Positions 17,688 to 25,652 of a DNA stretch of 64,000 nucleotides are shown here, in pieces. A program made the position numbers and the translations under genes. Within the stretch, counting starts at the first letter, position 1, and every line of letters begins with the position of its first letter. This DNA comes from Sediminibacterium sp. (lineage in GTDB: Bacteria > Bacteroidota > Bacteroidia > Chitinophagales > Chitinophagaceae): the NCBI RefSeq assembly GCF_019264485.1, contig NZ_JAHVAA010000004.1, positions 124,001-188,000 on the forward strand. Direction: 5' to 3'. The notes beneath the pieces are model-generated. The model saw only the letters and a program-made list of their open reading frames with translations, did no database searches and was not told where the DNA came from.

Positions 17688-18662
17688 ATGAAACATATAT
17701 CCATCCTCGTTCCGGAAGGGCAAAATAACCTGAGCAGTATTGTGGGTGCTTACAAGATTTTAAAACGTGCCAATAGCTACTGGCTCGAGCATTCCAAAAA
17801 AACTGCTTACCAGATTGAGCTGATTGGTCTTTCTGATAAGGTAGATTTTCATGATGGCTTATTCAGCGTTCATCCACATAAACATTTGTCGGCAATTGCG
17901 CATACCGATCTCATTATCATTCCTTCTCTTAACCATAACTACAATGAAGCCATTCAGAACAATAAACCAATGATAGAATGGATTGAAAAACAATACAAAC
18001 AGGGTGCGGCAGTTGCGAGCATTTGTACAGGCGCTTTTTTACTGGCTGCTGCAGGCTTGTTAAATGGCAGGGTATGTTCTACACACTGGGCTTTTGCAGA
18101 CAAATTCAGGAATATGTTTCCTGAAATTAAATTACAACCCGATCGTTTGATTACCGATGAAAACGGTATTTATACGAATGGCGGTGCTTATTCTTTTTTA
18201 AACCTCGTACTTTATCTTGTTGAAAAATATTTCGACAGAACCACCGCTATTTTTTGTTCTAAGGTATTTCAGATTGAAATAGACAGGCAAAGCCAATCTC
18301 CGTTTATTATCTTTTCCGGGCAGAAACAACATGGTGATGAAATAATCAGACAGGCTCAGACTTATATTGAAGACTCGCTGCATGAAAAAATTTCGATGGA
18401 AGATTTATCTGCAAAGTTTGCCATTGGCAGGCGAAATTTCGACAGACGTTTCCTGAAAGCCACCGGGAACACTCCACTGGAATATGCACAAAGGGTTAAA
18501 ATAGAAGCGGCCAAGAAAGCACTTGAAACCTCCCGCAAAACTATCAATGAAATTATGTACGATGTTGGTTATGCAGATGTAAAAGCATTTCGCGATGTGT
18601 TCAGGAAAATAACCGGGATGTCGCCTTTATCTTACAGAAGTAAGTTTAATCCATATTCGTAA
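17688..18662 (+). CDS. GlxA-family regulator (DJ-1/PfpI-like plus AraC HTH)
   Basis: 324 residues. N-terminal DJ-1/PfpI-like domain (about 1-190) with the nucleophile-elbow phrase ASICTGAFLLAAAGLLNG (Cys113), then an AraC-type double helix-turn-helix (about 225-320: MEDLSAKFAIGRRNFDRRF, INEIMYDVGYADVKAFRDVF). Known relatives activate catabolic or stress genes after sensing a small molecule. A -7-like TACCTTTA at 17666-17673 precedes the ATG. The divergent SRPBCC pair is the likely target, by position only. Confidence 0.93.
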   Translation: MKHISILVPEGQNNLSSIVGAYKILKRANSYWLEHSKKTAYQIELIGLSDKVDFHDGLFSVHPHKHLSAIAHTDLIIIPSLNHNYNEAIQNNKPMIEWIEKQYKQGAAVASICTGAFLLAAAGLLNGRVCSTHWAFADKFRNMFPEIKLQPDRLITDENGIYTNGGAYSFLNLVLYLVEKYFDRTTAIFCSKVFQIEIDRQSQSPFIIFSGQKQHGDEIIRQAQTYIEDSLHEKISMEDLSAKFAIGRRNFDRRFLKATGNTPLEYAQRVKIEAAKKALETSRKTINEIMYDVGYADVKAFRDVFRKITGMSPLSYRSKFNPYS

Positions 18663-18725
18663 AAGCGACTGGGAATTAGTGCAACTATAAATCCGGATTA
18701 CTGACTGAACCAATATAAGCGGCTT

Positions 18726-19115
18726 TTATATCACGCAATAAATGGTTAAACAGCCAATAATAATCGCAAAAGGTGAAATCAACTGAAAGTATAGTGGTTT
18801 TAAAATGTCGGCAGCTTTCATTGAAAATTTGTGATGCAATTTTCTTGGCACAAAATATAAAACAAAAGAGGTAAGCAACATAAACCACCCAAAGACTTTA
18901 AAGATGTCGGGATATTTTGAAATATCTGCTGCCAAAATAATCGCTACTGCCGGAATCATCCTGATGGTTATTTCGGCATAGTTAATAAAATTGGTGCTTC
19001 CTGCTTTACGCAATGTGGCTCTTGCCTTTTCGGGATTAAAAAGCATCAGGAAGCCAACAAAGATGAAAAATACACCAAAAAAAATGACCGCCCATTTTGC
19101 TATAGTATCTGTCAT
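18726..19115 (-). CDS. Small four-helix integral membrane protein
   Basis: 129 residues with four predicted membrane helices (WAVIFFGVFFIFVGFLMLF, IRMIPAVAIILAADI, VFGWFMLLTSFVLYFV, YFQLISPFAIIIGCLTIYCV). The conserved-looking loop FNPEKARATLRKAGSTNFINYAEI between helices 1 and 2 recalls small DoxX-like/DUF membrane proteins, but no family is claimed. It stands alone; nothing else is visible in the 63 bp downstream. Confidence 0.7.
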   Translation of the reverse strand: MTDTIAKWAVIFFGVFFIFVGFLMLFNPEKARATLRKAGSTNFINYAEITIRMIPAVAIILAADISKYPDIFKVFGWFMLLTSFVLYFVPRKLHHKFSMKAADILKPLYFQLISPFAIIIGCLTIYCVI

Positions 19116-19223
19116 GATATGTTTTCTTGACTGGTTTTTAAAAGGCTTAAAATGTGCAGGATATATTTATACAGTCATCATATAAATATATACAACAGTT
19201 TTTGTATAGTATAAAAGAATCCT

Positions 19224-19254
19224 CATTTATGCTGGTCACTGACCAACATAAATG
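19224..19254. repeat. GTTGGTC palindromic repeat, copy 3
   Basis: Arms 19224-19237 and 19241-19254 (14 bp, one mismatch) around a 3-nt loop ACT. It ends 5 bp before the end of the minus-strand gene at 19260, a position suited to a terminator. Confidence 0.75.
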
Positions 19255-19259
19255 CATTT

Positions 19260-20033
19260 TCACAAAAAATAATAACTCACAAAACTTTGGTATTCTTTCT
19301 CTGGTGGATAGAAAAACAAGAGTACCAGAAATCGTCTTTCCTTTTTTTCAATCGGAGATTTGCCATACTCTTTAATGGTTGCCTGCGTCAGACCATTCTT
19401 TATTTGTTTTGCCAGGATCTTATTATTAAACTCTTTCAACACTTTTATCTCTTCCAATTCCGACCCGGTATTAAACAGCAGCTCAAAGGCGCTGAAATTA
19501 TAAGCCGGTTCTTCATAGCCTTTTAATGAATCAAACATTTTCTTGTTGAAAATCAACCATACAGTTGTTTCCGTATTTAGCGAGAGGTTGGCTTCTTTTA
19601 AGAAATTAAGCAGCTTGAATGTTCTGCTTATATATTGTTGATGCCGGATTTTGTATTTGTCATCATAGATAGTTGCTTCTACTTGATCAAGGCGGATAGG
19701 TGCTGAACAGTAATTAAAAGCGAGACCGCCGTCTGCCGTTTTACCCGCATATATAAGCCATACTGAATTTACCGGGGCATTCACTCCACAACCACTCTTT
19801 AAAGGATTTTCCATTTTCAATTTAGTTACCGGATTGCCTTTATATAAAGTAATGATATCGATTTCAATATCACTGTAATAGGTGTTTGCTTCACCAGCAT
19901 CTATACTGACAATTTTTGCAACAGCGATAAAATCTGATCTTTGATACTGATCAGCAAAGGATACCGTTATACAAGAACAGGCAAAGGTTTTTGCTATTAG
20001 AAAAGTAAATATTATTGTCAGTAATTCTTTCAT
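19260..20033 (-). CDS. Exported NTR/TIMP-like protein
   Basis: 257 residues. The signal peptide is followed at once by CSC (residues about 19-21), and the next 100 residues (SDFIAVAKIVSIDA, IEIDIITLYKGNP, SGCGVNAPVNSVWLIYAGK, FNYCSAPIRL) follow the netrin-like/TIMP-like pattern in which the mature protein begins with Cys-x-Cys. The C-terminal ~110 residues are unassigned and helical. Its ATG shares one base with the stop codon of the upstream HhH protein gene, so the two are translationally coupled. Confidence 0.75.
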   Translation of the reverse strand: MKELLTIIFTFLIAKTFACSCITVSFADQYQRSDFIAVAKIVSIDAGEANTYYSDIEIDIITLYKGNPVTKLKMENPLKSGCGVNAPVNSVWLIYAGKTADGGLAFNYCSAPIRLDQVEATIYDDKYKIRHQQYISRTFKLLNFLKEANLSLNTETTVWLIFNKKMFDSLKGYEEPAYNFSAFELLFNTGSELEEIKVLKEFNNKILAKQIKNGLTQATIKEYGKSPIEKKERRFLVLLFFYPPEKEYQSFVSYYFL

Positions 20034-20335
20034 TAACGCTTTGCAGGGTGTTGTTTACTGTTTTTCTTAAAATTCAGTTTGGCTTCAGTCAATTGCTTTC
20101 TGAGTATAGGCATTGACGCAGGACCCATACCATGAAAAGACAAAATTTCCTTTTCGGTATAGTTTGATAATTTCTCCAGTGTATCTATCCCATGAAAGAT
20201 CAAGGCCCTTCTTGCCGGTGATGCCAGGAGAGACAAAAAACCATCAGCCGGTTTTTTTAACTGCTCACATTGCGGACAGGTAGGGCAGTCGCTGGTTTTG
20301 TAATACTGGTGTCCTTGTTTACAGGTTTTTATCAT
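20033..20335 (-). CDS. Small zinc-ribbon plus RNA-polymerase-alpha-CTD-like helix-hairpin-helix protein
   Basis: 100 residues from ATG 20335 (an upstream frame start at 20368 is less likely). The N-terminus has CKQGHQYYKTSDCPTCPQC, a Cys-rich zinc-ribbon-like knuckle; the C-terminal half ARRALIFHGIDTLEKLSNYT and ILSFHGMGPASMPILRKQL is an HhH unit like the alpha subunit C-terminal domain. A soluble nucleic-acid-binding protein is expected; the cellular role is unknown. Its stop overlaps the start of the exported NTR-like gene by one base. Confidence 0.8.
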   Translation of the reverse strand: MIKTCKQGHQYYKTSDCPTCPQCEQLKKPADGFLSLLASPARRALIFHGIDTLEKLSNYTEKEILSFHGMGPASMPILRKQLTEAKLNFKKNSKQHPAKR

Positions 20336-20389
20336 TCGCAATTTTTTCGTCTGGTTTAACCACAACACTTTCCAAAATACTCATTACAC

Positions 20390-20445
20390 CTCTGTGGTTC
20401 AAAACGCACGGTATAAACCACAGAGTTACACGGAGTTTCACGGAG
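20390..20445. repeat. ACCACAGAGTTACACGGAG-type intergenic repeat
   Basis: CTCTGTGGTT (20390-20399) pairs with AACCACAGAG (20416-20425) and is followed by TTACACGGAGTTTCACGGAGG. Related units occur near 26820, 34839 and 51209-51303. The rest of 20446-20559 is AT-rich, with nothing recognisable. Confidence 0.65.
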
Positions 20446-20559
20446 GTATTTCTATTAATAGACAGCGTAAACAATTTGTTCTAATTCTTTCTCTAATTTA
20501 TCGAAATTTTTTTCGTTTTTATTTTTATGAATATTGATCGGTAAGCAACATTACCCAAT

Positions 20560-20784
20560 AAAAAAGAGAGACCCCCGCAACCGGAGATCTCTCTTTCTTG
20601 TTTCTTGACTCTTGTTCCTCGTTTCTTGTTTCTTACTTATTAATTTCCTTCAGAAGCTCATTCACCGCGGCTTCCAACTGCTGGTCGCGGCCTTTGATGA
20701 CGATTTCGTATTCATTGTCAGTTTAATATACTACTTCGGTTAGTAGTTCTCTAAATACAGGCTCTTCAATCCTTTCACACAAGA
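20560..20784 (-). pseudogene. Decayed duplicate of the tricorn-like protease 3' end and its terminator
   Basis: Bases 20560-20784 align with 22157-22381, the terminator and last ~150 coding bases of the intact protease gene. From 20566 to 20712 only two substitutions are visible; beyond that there is a one-base loss near 20717, further small indels, and similarity falls to roughly two thirds before ending near 20784. The frame is therefore broken and only the C-terminal tip is left. The fragment and the intact gene form direct repeats around the HigBA-type module. Confidence 0.85.
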
Positions 20785-20800
20785 TAGCCGCTTCAAAAAA

Positions 20801-20833
20801 AGTAGTCCAATTAGACTACTTTCCCTATCTTTG
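20801..20833 (+). promoter_or_regulatory. Operator palindrome overlapping the higB promoter
   Basis: AGTAGTCCAATTAGACTACT (20801-20820) is a 20-bp palindrome with one mismatched pair, immediately followed by the perfect -7 element TATCTTTG (20826-20833). The GTG start of the toxin gene is four bases further on. Placement between -35 and -10 positions fits autorepression by the antitoxin. Confidence 0.6.
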
Positions 20834-20837
20834 TCCT

Positions 20838-21191
20838 GTGACCTCAAAACGATCCCTTTTCTTTTATAAAGACTATTTCAATGAATTCTATTCTCAACAG
20901 ACTAGTAAAGTTCAGAACAGAATTCTTTGGGTGTTGAAAATAATTGAGGACATTGATCGGATACCGGAACTGTATTTCAAGCATCTCGAAAATACTGACG
21001 GATTGTATGAAATAAGGGTTCAGTCAGGCAGTAATATCTTTCGGATTTTCTGCTTTTTTGACAACAACAATATTGTGGTAGTTGGGCACGGCTTTCAAAA
21101 GAAAACACAAAAAACACCTTACAAGGAAATCGAGAGAGCTGAACAAATTAAAAGAGAGTATTATGAAGAAAAAAAATCTAACAAGCCTTAA
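20838..21191 (+). CDS. higB: HigB-like toxin (RelE superfamily, phage Gp49-like)
   Basis: 117 residues starting at GTG 20838; family members begin at the same point (FFYKDYFNEFY) and no ATG alternative exists. Core motifs: VQNRILWVLKIIEDIDRIP, HLENTDGLYEIRVQSGSNIFRIFCFF and VVVGHGFQKKTQKTP, all typical of Gp49-like HigB mRNA interferases that cleave mRNA on the ribosome. The antitoxin gene overlaps its 3' end by 29 bp, in toxin-first order as in higBA. The -7 element ends four bases before the GTG, so the message is probably leaderless. Confidence 0.9.
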   Translation: MTSKRSLFFYKDYFNEFYSQQTSKVQNRILWVLKIIEDIDRIPELYFKHLENTDGLYEIRVQSGSNIFRIFCFFDNNNIVVVGHGFQKKTQKTPYKEIERAEQIKREYYEEKKSNKP

Positions 21192-21462
21192 AGATTTCTT
21201 AGACAAAGAAGTTGGGGTAAAAGGTTCAAAAAAACGCGATAAGTTCGACGCAGATTATGAAGCATTCAAACTAGGTGTTCTTATTCAACAAGCCCGACAG
21301 GAAAGAGGCATGACACAGGAACAGGTTGCTGAGCTTTCAGGCACCAATAAATCTTACATTTCAAAGCTCGAAAAAGATTTGAAAGATGTTCGGTTTTCAA
21401 CACTTCAACGAATTATTTCAGAGGGTCTGGGTGGACAGCTTGAGATTTCTATAAAATTCTAA
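21163..21462 (+). CDS. higA: HigA-like antitoxin (XRE helix-turn-helix)
   Basis: 99 residues from ATG 21163. An earlier in-frame start at 21082 would overlap the toxin gene much further and lacks support; the chosen ATG has AAAAGAGAG just upstream. An XRE-type HTH lies at about 38-92 (LIQQARQERGMTQEQVAELS, NKSYISKLEKDLKDV). It should neutralise HigB and repress the operon through the palindrome at 20801-20820. The 29-bp overlap with the toxin implies coupled translation. Confidence 0.9.
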   Translation: MKKKNLTSLKDFLDKEVGVKGSKKRDKFDADYEAFKLGVLIQQARQERGMTQEQVAELSGTNKSYISKLEKDLKDVRFSTLQRIISEGLGGQLEISIKF

Positions 21463-21504
21463 CATAGATACTTCACAACGCACTGAAAATTCACTAATTA
21501 TTCC

Positions 21505-21987
21505 ATGCGACCTCTTATCCTTCTTCTTCTAATTTTTTTCTTTTCAAAAACCAATGCCCAGTCAATTCCCGGCAAGTATACTACCAATTTTCCCACGCTT
21601 GGTATGTATGCGGAAACTATAGAGCTTAATTGCGATTCTACGTTTTTACTAAGTTTTGATCGTCATGTACTAACTGAAACCTATACAGGAAAATGGCTGG
21701 TTAAGGCTGACAAATTATACTTGCAGATTGATACTTCTCATACAGTGTATAAACGTTATCAGGGAGGAGTTCTTGTTTTAATCATTAAAAATGAAAAGAT
21801 ATATCATCAGAAAATATCTAAAAACGAGTATAAAAAATTGAACGCCACTGTTCGTAAGCTCAATCGCGACAGTGGCACAAATTTTACCATGCCTTCCTAC
21901 AAAAAAATGATTTCAACTTCGACAAATTTACATGGAGGTTTGGCAGAACAGTATTATAAAAAACTTGCTCCTTTCAATTGCACTTAA
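21505..21987 (+). CDS. Small exported protein, lipocalin-like
   Basis: 160 residues with a signal peptide (cut near SKTNAQ). The mature part begins SIPGKYTTNF and contains FLLSFDRHVLTETYTGKWLVKADKLYLQID, the strand pattern of small extracytoplasmic lipocalin-like/DUF proteins, then a basic tail. No firm family. It lies 42 bp after the antitoxin gene in the same direction and inside the segment bracketed by the protease 3' repeats, so it may have arrived with the toxin-antitoxin pair. Confidence 0.65.
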   Translation: MRPLILLLLIFFFSKTNAQSIPGKYTTNFPTLGMYAETIELNCDSTFLLSFDRHVLTETYTGKWLVKADKLYLQIDTSHTVYKRYQGGVLVLIIKNEKIYHQKISKNEYKKLNATVRKLNRDSGTNFTMPSYKKMISTSTNLHGGLAEQYYKKLAPFNCT

Positions 21988-21993
21988 ATACTT

Positions 21994-22016
21994 AATGTTG
22001 GTCGCTGACCAACATT
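21994..22016. repeat. GTTGGTC palindromic repeat, copy 4
   Basis: Arms AATGTTGGTC (21994-22003) and GACCAACATT (22007-22016), loop GCT. It lies seven bases after the stop codon of the preceding gene. The following stretch to 22156 (with TCGTCGTT-type repeats) holds nothing else recognisable. Confidence 0.8.
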
Positions 22017-22156
22017 GGCTGGATGCTTAAACAGTTGAGAGATTTCTCGTCGTCGTTTGTAGCGAATGACATTTACTCACGAACTAATACGAAACATCTT
22101 TCTGAGATCGGGATTTCTCCTCGTCGTTCCTCCTCGTCGAAATGACGGGTGGGTAC

Positions 22157-22196
22157 AAAAAAAGAGAGACCCCCGCAACCGGAGATCTCTCTTTCT
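22157..22196 (-). terminator. Rho-independent terminator of the tricorn-like protease gene
   Basis: On the minus strand an AAAGAGAGA/TCTCTCTTT stem with a GC-rich loop is followed by a run of seven T (22157-22163). It lies 35 bp beyond the protease stop codon. An almost identical copy is at 20560-20599. Confidence 0.75.
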
Positions 22197-22230
22197 TGTT
22201 TCTTGACTCTTGTTCCTCGTTTCTTGTTTC

Positions 22231-25200
22231 TTACTTATTAATTTCCTTCAGGAGCTCATTCACCGCTGCTTCCAACTGCTGGTCGCGGCCTTTGATGACG
22301 ATTTCGTATTCATTCATGAGTTTAATATCAGGATCGGTCTGGTAGTTTTCCAGGTACTGACTTTTCAATCCTTTTACACCCAATGGCGGAACACCCCAAC
22401 GGATACTGTTATCCTGTAACGATTCCCATCCGGCAAAAGTACAGGTACCGGGCACCGGCATACCTACCAGTTTACCAATACCCAGTTCTTTGTATGCATA
22501 GGCATAACAATGTCCGTCGCTGTAGTTGGCTTCATTGGCTATAGAGATGCTTGGTTTGGTCCAGCGGAAATTGGGTTCAAAACCATTACTTCTGGTATCG
22601 GTCGTATAGTCCATGAATTTTTTACCACTCAGGAACATGGCCAGATCAGCAACCAGATCACCACCGCCATTAAAACGGGTGTCTACCACAATGCCTTTTC
22701 TGTTTACATATTTACCCATGATTTCTTCATAAGTAGTTCTGTATGCACCATCATTCATACCTGGTATATGTACATAACCTAACTGACCATTACTCAAACG
22801 ATCTACTTCATCCTGGTTTCTTTTGATCCATCTTTTGTAGAGCAGCCCGTTTTCTTCACCGGTTGAAATTGGTTTTACAATGAGCTCACGTTTAGTGGCA
22901 CCATCAGCAACCAATAGCAAAGTATTCTTCCCTGCTTTTCTGTTCAGGTACCGGGGCAGATCGGTATCAGCAGCAATGGTTTCTCCATCAATCGCTTCAA
23001 TGATCATTCCTGCTTTAATGTTCAAGCCTGCTTTATCTAACGGACCGTCTTTAATCACTTCTTCAATCTTATAACCCACACCTTTATAATTCTGATCATA
23101 AAATGCACCCAACGCTGCCGTAGCATCGCCGCCGGCTACAAAGGAATTATAAGATGAGCCACTATGACTTACGTTCAGTTCTCCCAATAATTCGCTCAGC
23201 ATTTCAGCGAACTCAAAATTATTTCCGATATGTGCCAGGTGGCGCTCATAATCGGGTTTATAGCTGTCCCAGTTTACACCATGCATGGTTTTGGTATAGA
23301 AGGTTTCTTTTGTTCTGCGCCAAACATGTTCAAACATAAACTGACGTTCTGCCGCCACATCGAGACTCATTTCGCCACCAATACTTACCATTTCTCTTCT
23401 GCCGCTGGCCGGATCAATTTTAGAGATACCACCACCTGCAGAGAGGAAAATACTTTTCTGATCCTTATCCCACACCATACTTCCACCTGCTGCATTTAAT
23501 GGCACCAGCATTTTTGTTTCGCGGGTACGCAGGTTGGTAGTCCAGAGGTTGGTACCTCTTTCGAAACGGGTAAGGTAATACAGGTTTTCGCCATCTTTAC
23601 TTACCAGCGCATCACTCATCTGTGAAGAGTGTATGGTAAGTTTTGATTTACGGGTGGTCAATCCATCCCAGTCAAATACCACACTGTCTTTTTTAGCTGT
23701 TGGTTTTTTACTGCTATCTGCTTTTGCTTTAATGTCTTCTATTTCTTTATCTAATGCGGCTTCTTCTTTGCTCAGTTTAAATTTGTCGAAAGCTTCCTGT
23801 GTAAAGAACATAGCATACGCATCGGCCTGTGCACCGCCACTTTGTGCCACTGATTTCAGACCATCGCGGTTACTGAACCACATCATGGCTTTACCACCCA
23901 TGATCCATTTGGCACGGCTGTCGTTAAAACCGCTTTCAGTAAGGTTAATTACTTTGCCTTTACCATCTGCTGAAACCAATCCTACTTCACCTGGTGAAAT
24001 ACCCGGTACAGCATAATCGAACAGGAACCATTTACCATCCGGACTCCACTGAAAATACTGATCGTTATCGCCCATGGAGAATATTTCCTTATCAGTAAGA
24101 ATAGTACGCGATTGTTTGCTGGCAATATTGTACACTTTCAGTGTCATCCTGTTCTCTACATAAGCGATTTCTTTTCCATCGGGTGAATAGGATGGCTGAT
24201 AGTTTTCATTGCCATTGCTGATCACTGCTGTTTCATTCAAAACAGTTGATGCATAGAAATAAGGCTCTTCCGCTCTTTGTTTTTTTGTTTCAAAAACTTT
24301 CCAGCTATTCCCTCTTTCAGAAGTGTAGAGTAAAGTTTTCCCATCAGGAGAAAAACTTACTAATCTTTCCTGTTCGGGTGTATTGGTAATGCGTTTGGTA
24401 ATGCCGCCATCTACGCTGCTTACAAATACCTCACCACGGAAGATGTAGGCCACTTCTTTTCCATTGGGAGAAACAGCCATATCTCTTATGCCGCCACTTA
24501 CGGGAACGATCCTGTTATTATTGGTACGAGCATCTGCCACAATACTTACACTTAGTTTCTGCGGGCGACCATTTCCTTTCATGGTATAGAGTTCACCATC
24601 ATAGCCAAAACAAAGCGTACCGTCATTGGCCAGACTTAAAAAACGTACCGGGTGCTTTTTGAAACTGGTCAGTTGTTGCGATTTGCCTCCTTCTACCGGC
24701 ATTTTATGTACATTGAATGAACCGCTTTCTTCACTGAGGTAATAAAAAGCTTTATCAGCATCTGTAAAAACCGGGTTGCGGTCTTCTCCATTAAAGCTGG
24801 TAATTTTTTTATGCGTTTTGGCGTTATTGTCAAATACCCAGATATCTCTGGCGATAGATGATGTATGGTGTTTGCGCCACTGGTTCTCTCCACCTTTTTT
24901 ATCCTGGTACAACATGTACTGACCATTAGCACTGAGGCTTACCCATTCTGCAGGGGTTGATAATACCTGTTCAACACGTCCGCCATTCAAACCCACTTTA
25001 TACAGTTCGGGTTGTGAGCCGGTAGGATATGTTCTGTTGCTGGCCATATCCATACGGGTTGATCCGAAGATCACCGACTTATTATCTGTAGTAAAACTGT
25101 ATGGGTATTCTGGTGCCGAATGCCAGGTAATTCTTTTGGCCTCTCCGCCTTCGGCAGGTATCAGTAGTACATCAAAATCGCCAAAACGATCGCTGGCAAA

Positions 25201-25437
25201 AGCAATCTGTTTTCCGTCTTTGCTCCAGATGGGCATCAGGTCGTTGGCTTCGTGAAAAGTAAGGGGTGTAGCTGTACCACCTGAGCTGGGTACTTTATAG
25301 ATATCGCCCTTATAGGTGAAGGCAATTGTTTTACCATCGGGTGAGATGGCCGAATAACGCATCCAGTTGGGATCGCTTTGCGCATTGAGCTGAACATAAG
25401 CAGCCAATAAAAGCAGTGCAAGTGATAGTTTTCTCAT
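22231..25437 (-). CDS. Tricorn-like S41 peptidase with PD40 propeller
   Basis: 1068 residues. Signal peptide (ending LNAQ), then many PD40/WD40-like propeller blades (YSAISPDGKTIAFTYKGDIY, IWSKDGKQIAFAS, SFSPDGKTLLYTS, about residues 25-680), a linker with Lys/Ala-rich helix, a helical bundle with VSHSGSSYNSF, a PDZ domain (about 785-865) and the S41 protease domain (VDTRFNGGGDLVADLAMFLSG; nucleophile Ser973 in YSDGHCYAYAYKELG). This is the archaeal tricorn layout, here exported and probably periplasmic or outer-membrane-linked, degrading oligopeptides. Monocistronic with its own terminator; a degraded copy of its 3' end sits 1.6 kb further downstream. Confidence 0.93.
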   Translation of the reverse strand: MRKLSLALLLLAAYVQLNAQSDPNWMRYSAISPDGKTIAFTYKGDIYKVPSSGGTATPLTFHEANDLMPIWSKDGKQIAFASDRFGDFDVLLIPAEGGEAKRITWHSAPEYPYSFTTDNKSVIFGSTRMDMASNRTYPTGSQPELYKVGLNGGRVEQVLSTPAEWVSLSANGQYMLYQDKKGGENQWRKHHTSSIARDIWVFDNNAKTHKKITSFNGEDRNPVFTDADKAFYYLSEESGSFNVHKMPVEGGKSQQLTSFKKHPVRFLSLANDGTLCFGYDGELYTMKGNGRPQKLSVSIVADARTNNNRIVPVSGGIRDMAVSPNGKEVAYIFRGEVFVSSVDGGITKRITNTPEQERLVSFSPDGKTLLYTSERGNSWKVFETKKQRAEEPYFYASTVLNETAVISNGNENYQPSYSPDGKEIAYVENRMTLKVYNIASKQSRTILTDKEIFSMGDNDQYFQWSPDGKWFLFDYAVPGISPGEVGLVSADGKGKVINLTESGFNDSRAKWIMGGKAMMWFSNRDGLKSVAQSGGAQADAYAMFFTQEAFDKFKLSKEEAALDKEIEDIKAKADSSKKPTAKKDSVVFDWDGLTTRKSKLTIHSSQMSDALVSKDGENLYYLTRFERGTNLWTTNLRTRETKMLVPLNAAGGSMVWDKDQKSIFLSAGGGISKIDPASGRREMVSIGGEMSLDVAAERQFMFEHVWRRTKETFYTKTMHGVNWDSYKPDYERHLAHIGNNFEFAEMLSELLGELNVSHSGSSYNSFVAGGDATAALGAFYDQNYKGVGYKIEEVIKDGPLDKAGLNIKAGMIIEAIDGETIAADTDLPRYLNRKAGKNTLLLVADGATKRELIVKPISTGEENGLLYKRWIKRNQDEVDRLSNGQLGYVHIPGMNDGAYRTTYEEIMGKYVNRKGIVVDTRFNGGGDLVADLAMFLSGKKFMDYTTDTRSNGFEPNFRWTKPSISIANEANYSDGHCYAYAYKELGIGKLVGMPVPGTCTFAGWESLQDNSIRWGVPPLGVKGLKSQYLENYQTDPDIKLMNEYEIVIKGRDQQLEAAVNELLKEINK

Positions 25438-25652
25438 AACAGTGTTTAATGAAGCGGTAATTTAAGAAAGATGGGCCAAGTTTTTCAGAGAGTTTGATGA
25501 AAAGCAGGGTTAATCGGTCAACCCGGATTTTGAGTATCTTGTTCCGGTAGAAGAATAGACGACGAGTTTTTATGATTTGTCAGGAAAAAGTATAGATGCT
25601 CAGTAACAGCAGTCATAACCAATTCGTGGACTCTTTAAACAATTCAGTCAGT

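Noticed and set aside
20560..20784. Insertion sequence or attachment site
   Set aside because: The repeat is clearly the protease gene's own 3' end; no transposase, terminal inverted repeats or integrase are visible.
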